Source of the DNA: Microbacterium sp.
Lineage (GTDB): Bacteria > Actinomycetota > Actinomycetes > Actinomycetales > Microbacteriaceae
Assembly: GCA_017306415.1 (NCBI GenBank)
Contig: JAFKIL010000001.1
Span: forward strand, 434,001-498,000
Reading direction: 5' to 3'
DNA length: 64,000 nucleotides
The position numbers and the translations under genes are program-made. The notes below the pieces were generated by a model. It was not told the DNA's origin, made no database searches, and saw only the letters and a list, made by a program, of their open reading frames with translations. Below are positions 7,596 through 17,253 of the stretch, piece by piece (positions within the stretch are counted from its first letter, which is position 1; each line of letters starts with the position of its first letter).

Positions 7596-9446
7596 CTACT
7601 TCTTGTCCTTGCCTTCGACGTCACCCGACAGTGCCGCGATGAAGGCCTCCTGGGGAACCTCGACGCGCCCGACCATCTTCATGCGCTTCTTGCCCTCCTT
7701 CTGCTTCTCGAGGAGCTTGCGCTTGCGCGTGATGTCACCGCCGTAGCACTTCGCCAGCACGTCCTTGCGCATGGCACGGATCGACTCCCGCGCGATGATG
7801 CGGGCACCGATCGCCGCCTGGATGGGAACCTCGAACTGCTGGCGCGGGATGAGCTTGCGCAGACGCTCGGTCATCATCGTGCCGTAGGCGTACGCCTTGT
7901 CGCGGTGGACGATCGAGCTGAAGGCGTCGACCTTCTCGCCCTGCAGCAGGATGTCGACCTTGACCAGGTCCGCCTCCTGCTGCCCGCTCGGCTCGTAGTC
8001 CAGCGAGGCGTAGCCCTGCGTGCGGCTCTTCAGCTGGTCGAAGAAGTCGAAGACGATCTCCCCGAGCGGCATGTCGTACCGCAGCTCGACGCGCTCCTCG
8101 CTGAAGTACTCCATTCCGAGCAGTGCACCGCGTCGCGACTGGCACAGCTCCATGACGGTGCCGACGTAGTCCTTCGGAGTGAGGATCGCGGCCTTCACCA
8201 TGGGCTCGGAGACCGAGGCCACCTTCCCGTCGGGATACTCGCTCGGGTTTGTCACCGTGATGGTCTTGCCCGTGTCGGTGGTGACCTCGTAGATGACGGA
8301 GGGCGCGGTCGTGATCAGGTCGAGGTCGAACTCGCGCGCAAGCCGCTCCGTGATGATCTCGAGGTGCAGGAGGCCGAGGAATCCGCATCGGAAGCCGAAG
8401 CCGAGGGCCACAGAGGTCTCGGGTTCGTACTGCAGGGCGGCGTCGGACAGCTTCAGCTTGTCGAGCGCCTCCCGCAGGTCGGGATAGTCGCTGCCGTCGA
8501 TCGGGTAGATGCCCGAGAAGACCATCGGCTTGGGGTCGGTGTACCCCGGCAGGGCGTCGGTGGCGGGTTTGCGCAGGTTGGTGACGGTGTCACCCACCTT
8601 GGACTGGCGGACGTCCTTCACGCCGGTGATCAGATAGCCGACCTCCCCGACACCGAGGCCCTTCGTCGGCGTCGGCTCCGGGCTGGAGACGCCGATCTCG
8701 AGGAGCTCATGGGCCGCGCGCGTCGACATCATCTGGATGCGCTCGCGCGGCTCGAGCTTGCCGTCGACCATACGGACATAGGTGACCACGCCTCGATACG
8801 CGTCGTACACGGAATCGAAGATCATCGCCCGTGCCGGAGCGTCGGCGTCGCCCGTGGGCGCCGGGATGTCGCGCACGATGAGATCGAGCAGCTCCTCGAC
8901 GCCCTGACCCGTCTTGCCCGAGACACGCAGCACGTCCTCCGGCTGACCGCCGATCAGGTTCGCCAGCTCGAGCGCGAACTTGTCCGGGTCCGCCGCCGGC
9001 AGGTCGATCTTGTTCAGCACCGGGATGATGTGCAGGTCGTTCTCGAGCGCGAGGTACAGGTTGGCGAGGGTCTGCGCCTCGATCCCCTGCGCCGCGTCGA
9101 CGAGGAGGATAGCCCCCTCGCACGCGGCGAGCGAACGGGACACTTCGTAGGTGAAGTCCACGTGACCGGGTGTGTCGATCATGTTGAGGGCGAACGTCCC
9201 GTCCGCGGTGCTCCAGGGCATGCGCACGGCCTGGGACTTGATCGTGATCCCGCGCTCGCGCTCGATGTCCATGCGGTCCAGATACTGGGCGCGCATGTCG
9301 CGGTCGGCGACGACGCCGGTGATCTGCAGCATCCGATCCGCGAGCGTCGACTTGCCGTGGTCGATGTGGGCGATGATGCAGAAGTTGCGGATCTGCGCGG
9401 GCGGGGTCGCGGACGGCTCGAGGGGCTTCAGGGCGCGGGGGGACAT
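7596..9446 (-). CDS. lepA: Elongation factor 4 (LepA), ribosome-associated GTPase
   Basis: A 616-residue translational GTPase that back-translocates or remodels stalled ribosomes. The G1 motif is [14 protein letters not shown]3 is DTPGHVDF and G4 is NKIDLP. The EF4-specific C-terminal domain contains [20 protein letters not shown] and ends [19 protein letters not shown] plus a short lysine-rich tail. The length is normal. The ATG at 9446 gives the expected N-terminus. A TAGAAT box lies 9 nt upstream of the ATG, so the leader is at most a few nucleotides. It is divergent from the large secreted nuclease gene. Confidence 0.97.
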   Translation of the reverse strand: MSPRALKPLEPSATPPAQIRNFCIIAHIDHGKSTLADRMLQITGVVADRDMRAQYLDRMDIERERGITIKSQAVRMPWSTADGTFALNMIDTPGHVDFTYEVSRSLAACEGAILLVDAAQGIEAQTLANLYLALENDLHIIPVLNKIDLPAADPDKFALELANLIGGQPEDVLRVSGKTGQGVEELLDLIVRDIPAPTGDADAPARAMIFDSVYDAYRGVVTYVRMVDGKLEPRERIQMMSTRAAHELLEIGVSSPEPTPTKGLGVGEVGYLITGVKDVRQSKVGDTVTNLRKPATDALPGYTDPKPMVFSGIYPIDGSDYPDLREALDKLKLSDAALQYEPETSVALGFGFRCGFLGLLHLEIITERLAREFDLDLITTAPSVIYEVTTDTGKTITVTNPSEYPDGKVASVSEPMVKAAILTPKDYVGTVMELCQSRRGALLGMEYFSEERVELRYDMPLGEIVFDFFDQLKSRTQGYASLDYEPSGQQEADLVKVDILLQGEKVDAFSSIVHRDKAYAYGTMMTERLRKLIPRQQFEVPIQAAIGARIIARESIRAMRKDVLAKCYGGDITRKRKLLEKQKEGKKRMKMVGRVEVPQEAFIAALSGDVEGKDKK

Positions 9447-9455
9447 GTCCCGTCG

Positions 9456-9461
9456 ATTCTA
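9456..9461 (-). promoter_or_regulatory. -10 box of lepA, nearly leaderless
   Basis: TAGAAT with 9 nt (CGACGGGAC) to the ATG. GGGA is too close to the start to act as a normal ribosome-binding site. Confidence 0.5.
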
Positions 9462-9595
9462 CGGGTGACGGCCCGGGCCCGAGTCCGCGGCGACGAGCCA
9501 CCGTCGCCCGCTCGCGTTCACCTTGCGTTCGCCATGGCCCCCTTGCCGGATGTCGGCACCCCGAGGCAGGGTGGGAGGCGGGGACTCTTGGGGAT

Positions 9596-9623
9596 TTCAC
9601 AGAAGACGCACAACCGTCATACA
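9596..9623 (+). promoter_or_regulatory. Weak candidate promoter of the nuclease gene
   Basis: TTCACA (9596-9601), a 16-nt spacer and CATACA (9618-9623). The match is poor. The 206-nt lepA-nuclease gap shows nothing better. Confidence 0.25.
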
Positions 9624-9652
9624 GACGGACCGAGGAATTGGAGCTGCCGGTC

Positions 9653-12600
9653 GTGACCCAGTCGAGACACCCCTTCCCTGCACGACTGATCGCGACGGCC
9701 TCCGTCGTCGGTGTCGTGCTCACCGGCTTCGCGGCGTCCGCGCCCGCGACCGCGGCGGTCCGGCCCACGGCGGTCTCGCCTACGGCGGTCGTCGTGATCG
9801 ACGAGGTCTACGGCGGCGGCGGGAATGCCGGAGCCGTGCTGAAGAACGACTTCGTCGAACTGGTCAACGTATCGGACGCCCCGGTCGACCTGAGCGGGTG
9901 GTCGCTGCAGTACGCGTCCAGCGCCGGGGCCTTCACGAACGTCCAGCCGCTCAGCGGCACCATCGCATCGGGGTCGTCCTTCCTCGTGCAGGAGGCCGCC
10001 GGCAGCGGCGGGTCGCAGGCGCTGCCTGCCCCCGACCTCGCCCCCTCTCCCGCGCTCGCCCTGTCAGCGACGGGCGGCAAGCTCGCCCTGGTCCACTCGA
10101 CCACCGCGCTGTCCGGTGCCACCGGCAACGCGGGATCCGCGCCCTCCGTCGTGGACTTCGTCGGCTGGGGTCCTTCGGCCAGCGACTTCGCCGGCTCCGC
10201 GCCGGCGCCGGCGACGACGAACACGACGAGCGTCTCCCGCAGCGCGACGCACGGCAACACCGGCGACAACGGGGCGGACTTCACCGCGGGCGCGCCCACC
10301 CCGAAGGGCTCCGGTGCGACCGGCCCGGTGGATCCGGGCGATCCGGCCGCGGTCTCCATCGCCCAGATCCAGGGCACCGGTGCGGCCTCGCCGCTAGCGG
10401 GACGGACGGTGACCACCACCGGCGTCGTGACGGCCCGCTATCCGACCGGCGGTCTCGACGGCTACGTCATCCAGACCGCGGGGACGGGCGGCGCACTCGA
10501 CCTGTCGAGCCACACCGCATCCGATGCCGTGTTCGTGTACTCGCCCGCGGGTGTGGGCGAAGTGGCCGCGGGCCAGACCGTGCGTGTGACGGGCGTCGTA
10601 AGCGACTTCAACGGGCTCACCGAGCTGACCGTCGCCGCGGGGGGCGCCACCCGCGTGGCGGATGCCGCGGCGCCCGTCCCCGCCACGGTGACGTGGCCGC
10701 GGACGGACGCGCAGCGCGAGTCCCTCGAGTCGATGCTGATCGCACCGCAGGGCGCGTACACCGTCAGCAACACCTACACGACCAACCAGTACGGCGAGGT
10801 GGGTCTCGCCTCCGGCGACCAGCCGCTGCGGCAGTGGACCGACGTCGCCCGCCCGGGTACTCCGGACGCCGCCGCGGTCAAGGCCGACAACGCGGCGCGT
10901 GCCGTGACCCTCGACGACGGCGCATCGACCAACTTCCTCTCGGCGGCCAACAGCGGCCTCACCCCGCCCTATGTGTCGCTCACCGAGCCCCTGGTCGTCG
11001 GCGCTCGCGCCACCTTCACCCAGCCGCTGATCGTCGACTACCGCAACAGCGCGTGGAAGCTGAACCCGACGCAGCCGCTCGTGGGAGACGGCTCGGGCCG
11101 GGACGAGGTGGACTTCTCGAACCCTCGCACCGACGCACCGGCCGCCGTCGGCGGAGACGTGTCGGTCGCATCCTTCAACGTCCTGAACTACTTCACGACC
11201 CTCGGCGACCAGACCGCGTCGTGCGAGGCCTATCCGGACCGGACCGGCAACGGCCTCACGGTGCGCGACGGGTGCGATCAGCGCGGGGCATGGGATGCGG
11301 CCGACCTGAAGCGGCAGCAGGACAAGATCGTGAACGCGATCGACAAGCTGGACGCCGATGTCGTCGGCCTCATGGAGATCGAGAACTCCGCCAAGCTCGG
11401 GGAGCGGCCCGACGAGGCCACCGCGACCCTCGTCGATGCCCTGAACGCCGCGGCCGGCACGTCGAAATGGGCATACGTGCCGTCGTCCAGCGAGCTCCCC
11501 GATGTCGCCCTGCAGGACGTGATCACCAACGCGATCATCTACCAGCCGGCCGCGGTCGCCCGCGTCGGCGCGTCCCGTGCTCTGGGGACCCAGAGCGCCG
11601 ACGACCAGGCCTTCGGGAACGCGCGTGAGCCGATCGCCCAGGTCTTCCGGCCCGTCGTCGGCGGCGACGACCTCCTGTTCGTCGTGAACCACCTGAAGTC
11701 GAAGGGCTCGGCCGGCCCGTGGCCCGGCGATGCCGACACCGGCGACGGGCAGGGCGCCTCCAACGAGTCCCGTGTGCGACAGGCCACCGCGCTCCGCGAC
11801 TGGGTGGCGAGCATCCAGGGCGACACGCGCGCGGTCGCGCTGGCCGGCGACTTCAACTCCTACAGCCAGGAGGACCCGCTCCAGGTGCTCTACCGCGCAG
11901 GGTACGCGGACGCCGAGCAGGCGCTGCACATCGGGAAGTCCTCGTACTCGTTCTCCGGCCTGTCCGGGTCGCTCGACCACGTCCTGCTCAACAAGGCGGC
12001 CCTGGCGCGAGCGACCGGGGGCGACATCTGGAACATCAACTCCGGCGAGTCCGTCGCGCTCGAATACAGCCGCTACAACGTCCACGGGACGCTGTTCTAC
12101 GCACCGGACGAGTACCGTTCCTCCGACCACGACCCGGTCAAGGTGGGGCTCTCGGCGGATCAGCCGCCCGTCGACCTGACACTGCTGGGGATCAACGACT
12201 TCCATGGGCGGATCGACACCAACACGGTGAAGTTCGCGGGAACGGTCGAGAAGCTCAAGCAGGATGCCACGGGGCCGGTGCTCCTGCTGTCATCCGGCGA
12301 CAACATCGGTGCGTCCCTCTTCGCGTCCTCGGTCGCCAAGGACAAGCCCACCATCGACGTGCTCAACGCCCTCGGCATGCAGGCGACCGCCGTGGGCAAC
12401 CACGAGTTCGACCGCGGGTGGATCGACCTTCGCGACCGCGTCGCTCCGGCGTCGGACTACCCGCAGCTCGGCGCGAACGTCTACCTGAAGGGGACCACGA
12501 CGCCCGCCCTCCCCGCGTACGAGCTTCTCGACGCGGGCGGCCTGACGGTGGGCGTGATCGGCGCGGTCACCGAAGAGACGCCCTCGCTCGTCTCCCCCGG

Positions 12601-14677
12601 CGGGATCGGCGACCTCGAGTTCGGCGATCCGGTGACCGCGGTCAACCGCGTCGCGGCGCAGCTCAGCGACGGCGACCCGTCGAACGGCGAGGCGGACGTG
12701 CTCGTCGCGATGTACCACGAGGGCGCTGCCGAGGGCACGCCGGACGGCGCCACTCTCGACGAGGAGCTCGCCGCGGGCGGCGCGTTCGCGCACATCGTCG
12801 ACGACACCTCCCCGAAGGTGGACGCGATCTTCACCGGGCACACGCACAAGCAGTACGCCTGGTCCGCGCCGATCCCCGGCACCGACCGCACCCGACCCGT
12901 CGTGCAGACGGGTTCGTACGGCGCGAACGTGGGCCGGATCGTGCTGACCGTCGATCCGGACACGGGGTCCGTCTCGGCGCACACGGAGACCAACGTGCCG
13001 CGCCTGACGACGGACGATGCGACGCTCATCTCGACCTACCCGCGGGTGGCGAAGGTGAACGACATCGTCACGGCCGCACGCACGGCGGCGGCGGAGATCG
13101 GCAGCACCGGTGTCGCGGAGGTCTCCGGCGACATCACCACCGCCTTCGCCGGCGGCGCGTTCGTGAACGGCGCCTGGACCGGCGGCTCCCGCGACGATCG
13201 GGCGTCGGAGTCCGCGCTCGGGAACCTCGTGGCGAATGCTCTGCGGGACTCTCTGGCCGACCTCCCGAACGGGGCCGTCATCGGCGTCACGAACCCCGGC
13301 GGCCTGCGCGACGAGCTGTGGGACACGCAGGCGGAGTTCGGGGCAACGGCCGTGCCGGGGCTACCGGACGGGACCATCTCGTTCTCGCAGGCGAACGCTG
13401 TGCTCCCCTTCAACAACACGATGGCACTGGTGTCGTTGACGGGGGCCCAGTTCACGGCACTCCTCGAGGAGCAGTGGCAGCGCGACGCGGCGGGCAACAT
13501 CCCCTCGCGGCCGTATCTGCAGCTCGGCCTCTCGGACAATGTGACGTACACATACGACTCCTCGCGACCGGAAGGGTCCCGCATCACGTCGGTCACCGTC
13601 GACGGGAAAGCGCTCGACCCGGCGGCGACCTACCGCATCGGCACGCTGTCCTTCCTGGCGACCGGCGGTGACAATTTCCGGGAGTTCACGAAGGGCGCCG
13701 ACTACGTCGACACCGGTCTCGTCGACTACGAGGCGTGGATCGACTACCTCGCCGACCACTCCCCCGTCGCCCCGTCGTTCGCCAAGCGGGCCGTGCAGGT
13801 GACCGGGGCGCCGTCGACCGTCGCGCCCGGCGACGAGATCGCGTTCGACGTCTCGGGGATCAACCTCACGAGCCGCGGCGCGCCCGAGAACACCGCTCTC
13901 TCGGTCAGGTTCGGCGACGCCGAGCTCGGGACGGCGGCGCTGGTGAACGGCGCGGGGCACGTATCGGTCACGCTTCCGGCCGACACCCCTCCGGGCGCAG
14001 GAGCCCTGGAGCTCGTGTCGACCGCGAGCGGAACGACGGTCACCGTTCCGTTCACGATCGAGGAGTCGACGCCAAGATCGAGCACGACTCTTTCGCTGAG
14101 TCGTACGTCCGCTGCGTTCGGCACGGGCGGCACGGTCCGGGCCACGGCTCGCGTCTCCACGGCCGATGCGGCGGTGACCTCCGGGACGGTCGAGTTCGTG
14201 ATCGGCGACACGGTCATCGGGTCGGCCACCGTCGGTCCCACCGGGGTGGCGCGTGCGGATCTCGCCCTCCCGGGCGGCCGTCACGCGGGCAGCTACGACG
14301 TCGTCGCCCGCTTCACCGGGACGAAGGATGCCGCGCCCTCGGCATCCGCCCCCGTCGCGTTCACCGTCACGAAGGCCACGACCACGACATCGCTCGTCGC
14401 CCTCTTGCCGTTCCACATCAACGGGCTGCTGCCGTCGACGCTCGTCGCCGCGGTGGGCTCGGGCGGTGCCCGCGCGACGGGGACCGTGGAGTTCCATGAG
14501 GGCGGAGCGACCGGTCCGGTCGTGGGAACGGCGCCGGTGAAGAACGGCCTCGCCACCCTCACACTGGGCCGGCTGAGCAGGGGAACCCACACCTACACCG
14601 CGGTCTTCGTACCGGCGAACCCGGCGGACGTCGCCGGTTCGCACAGCGGACGAGCGACCGTGCTCGTCCTGCTGTAG
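9653..14677 (+). CDS. Secreted ExeM/NucH-like endonuclease fused to a 5'-nucleotidase
   Basis: A 1674-residue multidomain exported protein. A signal peptide is visible (RLIATASVVGVVLTGF, then ASAPATAA). A lamin-tail-like domain follows at about residues 40-150 (VIDEVYGGGGNAGAV, DLSGWSLQY). An OB-like region comes next. The endonuclease/exonuclease/phosphatase domain starts near residue 504, with SFNVLNYF, LMEIEN, AGDFNSY, SLDHVLL and SSDHDPVKV. A metallophosphatase of the 5'-nucleotidase type starts near residue 841 (INDFHGRID, SSGDNIG, GNHEFDRG, FTGHTHKQ), and its C-terminal domain spans about 1145-1380 (NNTMALVSLTG). Two Ig-like repeats close the protein, and no LPXTG anchor is seen. It probably degrades extracellular DNA and dephosphorylates the nucleotides. 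The GTG at 9653 is chosen because GGAG lies 9 nt upstream and it gives a compact signal peptide. Confidence 0.9.
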   Translation: MTQSRHPFPARLIATASVVGVVLTGFAASAPATAAVRPTAVSPTAVVVIDEVYGGGGNAGAVLKNDFVELVNVSDAPVDLSGWSLQYASSAGAFTNVQPLSGTIASGSSFLVQEAAGSGGSQALPAPDLAPSPALALSATGGKLALVHSTTALSGATGNAGSAPSVVDFVGWGPSASDFAGSAPAPATTNTTSVSRSATHGNTGDNGADFTAGAPTPKGSGATGPVDPGDPAAVSIAQIQGTGAASPLAGRTVTTTGVVTARYPTGGLDGYVIQTAGTGGALDLSSHTASDAVFVYSPAGVGEVAAGQTVRVTGVVSDFNGLTELTVAAGGATRVADAAAPVPATVTWPRTDAQRESLESMLIAPQGAYTVSNTYTTNQYGEVGLASGDQPLRQWTDVARPGTPDAAAVKADNAARAVTLDDGASTNFLSAANSGLTPPYVSLTEPLVVGARATFTQPLIVDYRNSAWKLNPTQPLVGDGSGRDEVDFSNPRTDAPAAVGGDVSVASFNVLNYFTTLGDQTASCEAYPDRTGNGLTVRDGCDQRGAWDAADLKRQQDKIVNAIDKLDADVVGLMEIENSAKLGERPDEATATLVDALNAAAGTSKWAYVPSSSELPDVALQDVITNAIIYQPAAVARVGASRALGTQSADDQAFGNAREPIAQVFRPVVGGDDLLFVVNHLKSKGSAGPWPGDADTGDGQGASNESRVRQATALRDWVASIQGDTRAVALAGDFNSYSQEDPLQVLYRAGYADAEQALHIGKSSYSFSGLSGSLDHVLLNKAALARATGGDIWNINSGESVALEYSRYNVHGTLFYAPDEYRSSDHDPVKVGLSADQPPVDLTLLGINDFHGRIDTNTVKFAGTVEKLKQDATGPVLLLSSGDNIGASLFASSVAKDKPTIDVLNALGMQATAVGNHEFDRGWIDLRDRVAPASDYPQLGANVYLKGTTTPALPAYELLDAGGLTVGVIGAVTEETPSLVSPGGIGDLEFGDPVTAVNRVAAQLSDGDPSNGEADVLVAMYHEGAAEGTPDGATLDEELAAGGAFAHIVDDTSPKVDAIFTGHTHKQYAWSAPIPGTDRTRPVVQTGSYGANVGRIVLTVDPDTGSVSAHTETNVPRLTTDDATLISTYPRVAKVNDIVTAARTAAAEIGSTGVAEVSGDITTAFAGGAFVNGAWTGGSRDDRASESALGNLVANALRDSLADLPNGAVIGVTNPGGLRDELWDTQAEFGATAVPGLPDGTISFSQANAVLPFNNTMALVSLTGAQFTALLEEQWQRDAAGNIPSRPYLQLGLSDNVTYTYDSSRPEGSRITSVTVDGKALDPAATYRIGTLSFLATGGDNFREFTKGADYVDTGLVDYEAWIDYLADHSPVAPSFAKRAVQVTGAPSTVAPGDEIAFDVSGINLTSRGAPENTALSVRFGDAELGTAALVNGAGHVSVTLPADTPPGAGALELVSTASGTTVTVPFTIEESTPRSSTTLSLSRTSAAFGTGGTVRATARVSTADAAVTSGTVEFVIGDTVIGSATVGPTGVARADLALPGGRHAGSYDVVARFTGTKDAAPSASAPVAFTVTKATTTTSLVALLPFHINGLLPSTLVAAVGSGGARATGTVEFHEGGATGPVVGTAPVKNGLATLTLGRLSRGTHTYTAVFVPANPADVAGSHSGRATVLVLL

Positions 14678-14683
14678 CCGTCG

Positions 14684-14738
14684 CCGGCTGCCGAGGAAGC
14701 GCAAGGACCGTCACGGTCGGCGCATCCTCGGCAGCCGG
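14684..14738 (+). terminator. Terminator-like nested hairpin after the nuclease gene
   Basis: A perfect 14-bp inverted repeat, CCGGCTGCCGAGGA (14684-14697) against TCCTCGGCAGCCGG (14725-14738). Its 27-nt loop contains a second hairpin, GACCG-TCA-CGGTC (14706-14718). It starts 7 nt after the stop codon. Confidence 0.7.
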
Positions 14739-14794
14739 ACGACCGGTGCCGCCGGTCGGGCGCGGATCCGGGCCTCGGCGGTCCCAGGGCGCTC

Positions 14795-14800
14795 TAGAGT
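14795..14800 (+). promoter_or_regulatory. -10 box for a leaderless hydrolase transcript
   Basis: TAGAGT, then 6 nt, then ATG at 14807. There is no Shine-Dalgarno. Confidence 0.6.
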
Positions 14801-14806
14801 GACGTC

Positions 14807-15565
14807 ATGGTCGTGCAGGTCGTCTTCGTGCACGGCATCCGCACATCCGCCACCATGTGGCGGGCGCAGATCGCGCACCTGTCCGAGCGCGGGATCCCCG
14901 CCACGGTGGTCGACCTCCCCGGTCACGGATCGCGCATGGGCGAGGTGTTCACCCTCGAGGAGGCGTTCCGCACGATGGACGTCGCGGTGCGGGCCGCGGC
15001 GGAGCGCGGGCCGGTGCTGCTGGTCGGGCACTCGATGGGTGGTCTGCTTTCCCTGGACTACGTGGGCCGCGAGGACCCGCCGCCGGTCTCGGCCTTCATC
15101 GCCGCATCGTGCACGGCGATCCCGCGGGGTGTCGGGCTCGCGGCCTACCGGGCGATGGCCCGAGGCTTCGACGCGCTCCCCGATCACGGGCTCTGGATCG
15201 CCGAGCGGGTCCTCGACCGCACTCTGCCTGCCGAGACGCGCGCCGACTTCGGGGCGGGCGGGTACGCGTTCGACGCGCAGGACACGGCGCTGCGGAGTCT
15301 CTCGGTGCTGGACCTCCTCGCGGCCGTGAGCCGGATCACTGTGCCGCTCTGGTTCGTGAACGGTCAGTACGACCAACTGCGAGTGAACGAGCGCCTGTTC
15401 GTCCAGCTGGCGCCGCACGCCGAGCTCATCGTCGTCCCTCGAACGACGCACCTGGTCACGGCGATGCGGCCGCGCGTCTTCAACGCGGTACTGGACCTCG
15501 CCGTCGCCACCATGGAGAGCGGCGCCGCGGGCGCCGACGGTACCTCGACACCCGCCGCCACCTGA
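14807..15565 (+). CDS. Alpha/beta-fold hydrolase
   Basis: A 252-residue soluble hydrolase. An oxyanion HG motif occurs early (FVHGIR, residues 7-12), and the nucleophile elbow GHSMGG places the catalytic Ser at residue 76. A later Asp in NGQYDQLRV and His in TTHLVT fit a Ser-Asp-His triad. A cap region lies between them. Family members include esterases, lipases and lactonases; the substrate cannot be assigned from the sequence. The ATG at 14807 follows TAGAGT by 6 nt, which fixes the start and implies a leaderless mRNA. The gene precedes rpsT, whose promoter candidate begins right at this gene's stop codon. Confidence 0.85.
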   Translation: MVVQVVFVHGIRTSATMWRAQIAHLSERGIPATVVDLPGHGSRMGEVFTLEEAFRTMDVAVRAAAERGPVLLVGHSMGGLLSLDYVGREDPPPVSAFIAASCTAIPRGVGLAAYRAMARGFDALPDHGLWIAERVLDRTLPAETRADFGAGGYAFDAQDTALRSLSVLDLLAAVSRITVPLWFVNGQYDQLRVNERLFVQLAPHAELIVVPRTTHLVTAMRPRVFNAVLDLAVATMESGAAGADGTSTPAAT

Positions 15566-15571
15566 TAGACT
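15566..15571 (+). promoter_or_regulatory. Candidate -10 box of rpsT
   Basis: TAGACT directly follows the hydrolase TGA. A TCGACA at 15545-15550 gives a short 15-nt spacer. The implied rpsT leader would be about 95 nt. Support is moderate only. Confidence 0.4.
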
Positions 15572-15674
15572 CGGTGTTTGACTTGCGTGTGGGATCTCCC
15601 TCACGACCGTCGATGGGTGCCCTCTACCACCGATCGGCATTGTCCTCATCACTCCGAAACGAAAGAGCCTCTCC

Positions 15675-15935
15675 GTGGCGAACATCAAGTCGCAGATCAA
15701 GCGCAACAAGACCAATGAGAAGGCGCGCGAGCGCAACAAGGCCGTCAAGAGCGAGCTGAAGACCGAGGTGCGTCGCACGCGCGAGGCGATCGCCTCCGGC
15801 GACAAGGCCGCGGCTCAGAAGGCTCTCGCCACCGCATCCAAGAAGCTCGACAAGGCTGTGAGCAAGGGTGTCATCCACGAGAACCAGGCGTCCAACCGCA
15901 AGTCCGCGATCGCCAAGCAGGTCGCCGCGCTCTGA
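15675..15935 (+). CDS. rpsT: 30S ribosomal protein S20
   Basis: An 86-residue, lysine/arginine-rich small-subunit protein that binds 16S rRNA. The family N-terminus [20 protein letters not shown] is complete and the protein ends [10 protein letters not shown]. The length is typical. The start is GTG at 15675. It has a roughly 100-nt leader, as is common for S20 genes that control their own translation, although no specific structure was resolved here. A strong terminator follows 14 nt after the stop. Proximity to lepA and holA is the usual arrangement. Confidence 0.97.
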   Translation: MANIKSQIKRNKTNEKARERNKAVKSELKTEVRRTREAIASGDKAAAQKALATASKKLDKAVSKGVIHENQASNRKSAIAKQVAAL

Positions 15936-15948
15936 GCAGCTGGACCGT

Positions 15949-15984
15949 ACGAAGCCCGCTCCGCCTCGGCGGGGCGGGCTTCGT
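15949..15984 (+). terminator. Strong terminator after rpsT
   Basis: The stem ACGAAGCCCGC / GCGGGCTTCGT is 11 bp and perfect. It is extended by one T-G pair and CCGCC/GGCGG around a tiny loop, and is followed by CGTTCT. It may also serve holA from the other strand. Confidence 0.85.
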
Positions 15985-16099
15985 CGTTCTCCGGTAGCGG
16001 CGGGTGTCCGGCGGCGGCGTCGGGCAGCGGGCCGGCAGCGGCGCCGTGGTCCGGGCACGTCACGGGTTCGGGAGCCCCGCGCGTCCCGGATCGCCGCGG

Positions 16100-17149
16100 T
16101 CAGTGAGGGGATCGGCCGAACGGCGCGCGGGTCGCGATGACCGTCACCATCCGCTCGAGGGCGAACACCGCGTCGCGCGAGCCTCCCTTGACGTCGGCGT
16201 CTGCACGGGCGGTCGCCTGGATCGCCATGCCGAGGGTCGTCTCGTTCCAGCCCGACAGGTCGCGGCGGGCGCGGTCCACCTGCCAGTCCTTCATCCCGAG
16301 CCGGGCCGCGAGGGAGGGCGTCGACTCTCGACTGCCCGCCACGCGTGCCATGGTCCGGAGTTTGGACGCGACCGCCGCGACGAGGGGAACCGGATCCGCG
16401 CCCGAGGCGAGCGCGTGTCGGAGCGCGATCAACGCCTCGCCGTAGCGGCCGGCGATCGCGGTGTCGGCGACGGTGAACGCCGACGTCTCGACCCTGCCTC
16501 CGTAGTAGCGCTCGACGATCTGATCGGTGATGTCCCCTGGCACGTCGGCGATGAGCTGCTGACAGGCGGCGGCCAGCTCGGTGAGGTCGTCGGCGAACGC
16601 CGAGACGAGGGCGCGCAGCGCGGCGGGCGCGATGCGCTTGCCCGCCGTGCGGAACTCGCCGGATGCGAAGTCGAACCGGTCGCCGTCCCGCTTGACCGCG
16701 GGACAGGGCACCTCCACACCGCTCCCCTGACCAGCCCGGACCGCGTCCAGGAGCTTCTTGCCGCGCACGGATGCCCCGCTGTGGCGCAGGATCACCGTGG
16801 CACCGTCCTGAGGGTGCTCCAGATAGCCGAGAGCCTCGGTGAGGAACGCATCGGTCGCCTTCTCGACCCCCGATACGCGAACGAGTCGCGGCTCCCCGAA
16901 CAGCGACGGTGAGGTGACGCCGAGCAGGGTACCCGAGACGTAGTCGTCCGCGCGGATGTCGGAGACCTCGAGACTGGCGTCCTCCGCACGCAGATAGTCG
17001 CGGAGCGCGGCGATCGCGCGCTCCGCGCAGACCTCCTCCGGACCGGACACCAGGACGACGGGCGCCGGCTCGGGTGCGCGCCAGTCCAGCTGCGGGATGG
17101 CGATGCGCGACGCTGACGAGGAGCGTGCGGGCGGGCGTCGGGCGGGCAT
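16100..17149 (-). CDS. holA: DNA polymerase III subunit delta
   Basis: A 349-residue clamp-loader subunit that opens the beta sliding clamp. The N-terminal AAA-like domain has LVSGPEEVCAERAIAAL, the usual degenerate P-loop region of delta. The middle contains ADVPGDITDQIVERYYGG and the C-terminus the collar domain (SLAARLGMKDWQVDRARRDL). The length matches family members. The ATG at 17149 lies 6 nt after a TAGGCT box, implying leaderless transcription independent of comEC. Gene order comEA-comEC-holA is common in actinobacteria. It is convergent with rpsT. Confidence 0.94.
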   Translation of the reverse strand: MPARRPPARSSSASRIAIPQLDWRAPEPAPVVLVSGPEEVCAERAIAALRDYLRAEDASLEVSDIRADDYVSGTLLGVTSPSLFGEPRLVRVSGVEKATDAFLTEALGYLEHPQDGATVILRHSGASVRGKKLLDAVRAGQGSGVEVPCPAVKRDGDRFDFASGEFRTAGKRIAPAALRALVSAFADDLTELAAACQQLIADVPGDITDQIVERYYGGRVETSAFTVADTAIAGRYGEALIALRHALASGADPVPLVAAVASKLRTMARVAGSRESTPSLAARLGMKDWQVDRARRDLSGWNETTLGMAIQATARADADVKGGSRDAVFALERMVTVIATRAPFGRSPH

Positions 17150-17155
17150 GCGTCC

Positions 17156-17161
17156 AGCCTA
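17156..17161 (-). promoter_or_regulatory. -10 box for a leaderless holA transcript
   Basis: TAGGCT, then GGACGC (6 nt), then the ATG of holA, within the 104-nt gap after comEC. Confidence 0.65.
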
Positions 17162-17253
17162 GCCAGGCGGTACGACAGCACCGTCCGCACGACCACGAAG
17201 GAGTTCGACGCGCGGAGCTGCGGCGCGCGGGGCTGCCCGCGCGATCTCCCGGC

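Noticed and set aside
10394-12205. A 603-codon minus-strand frame inside the secreted nuclease gene
   Set aside because: A shadow of the plus-strand frame, which carries a signal peptide and catalytic motifs.
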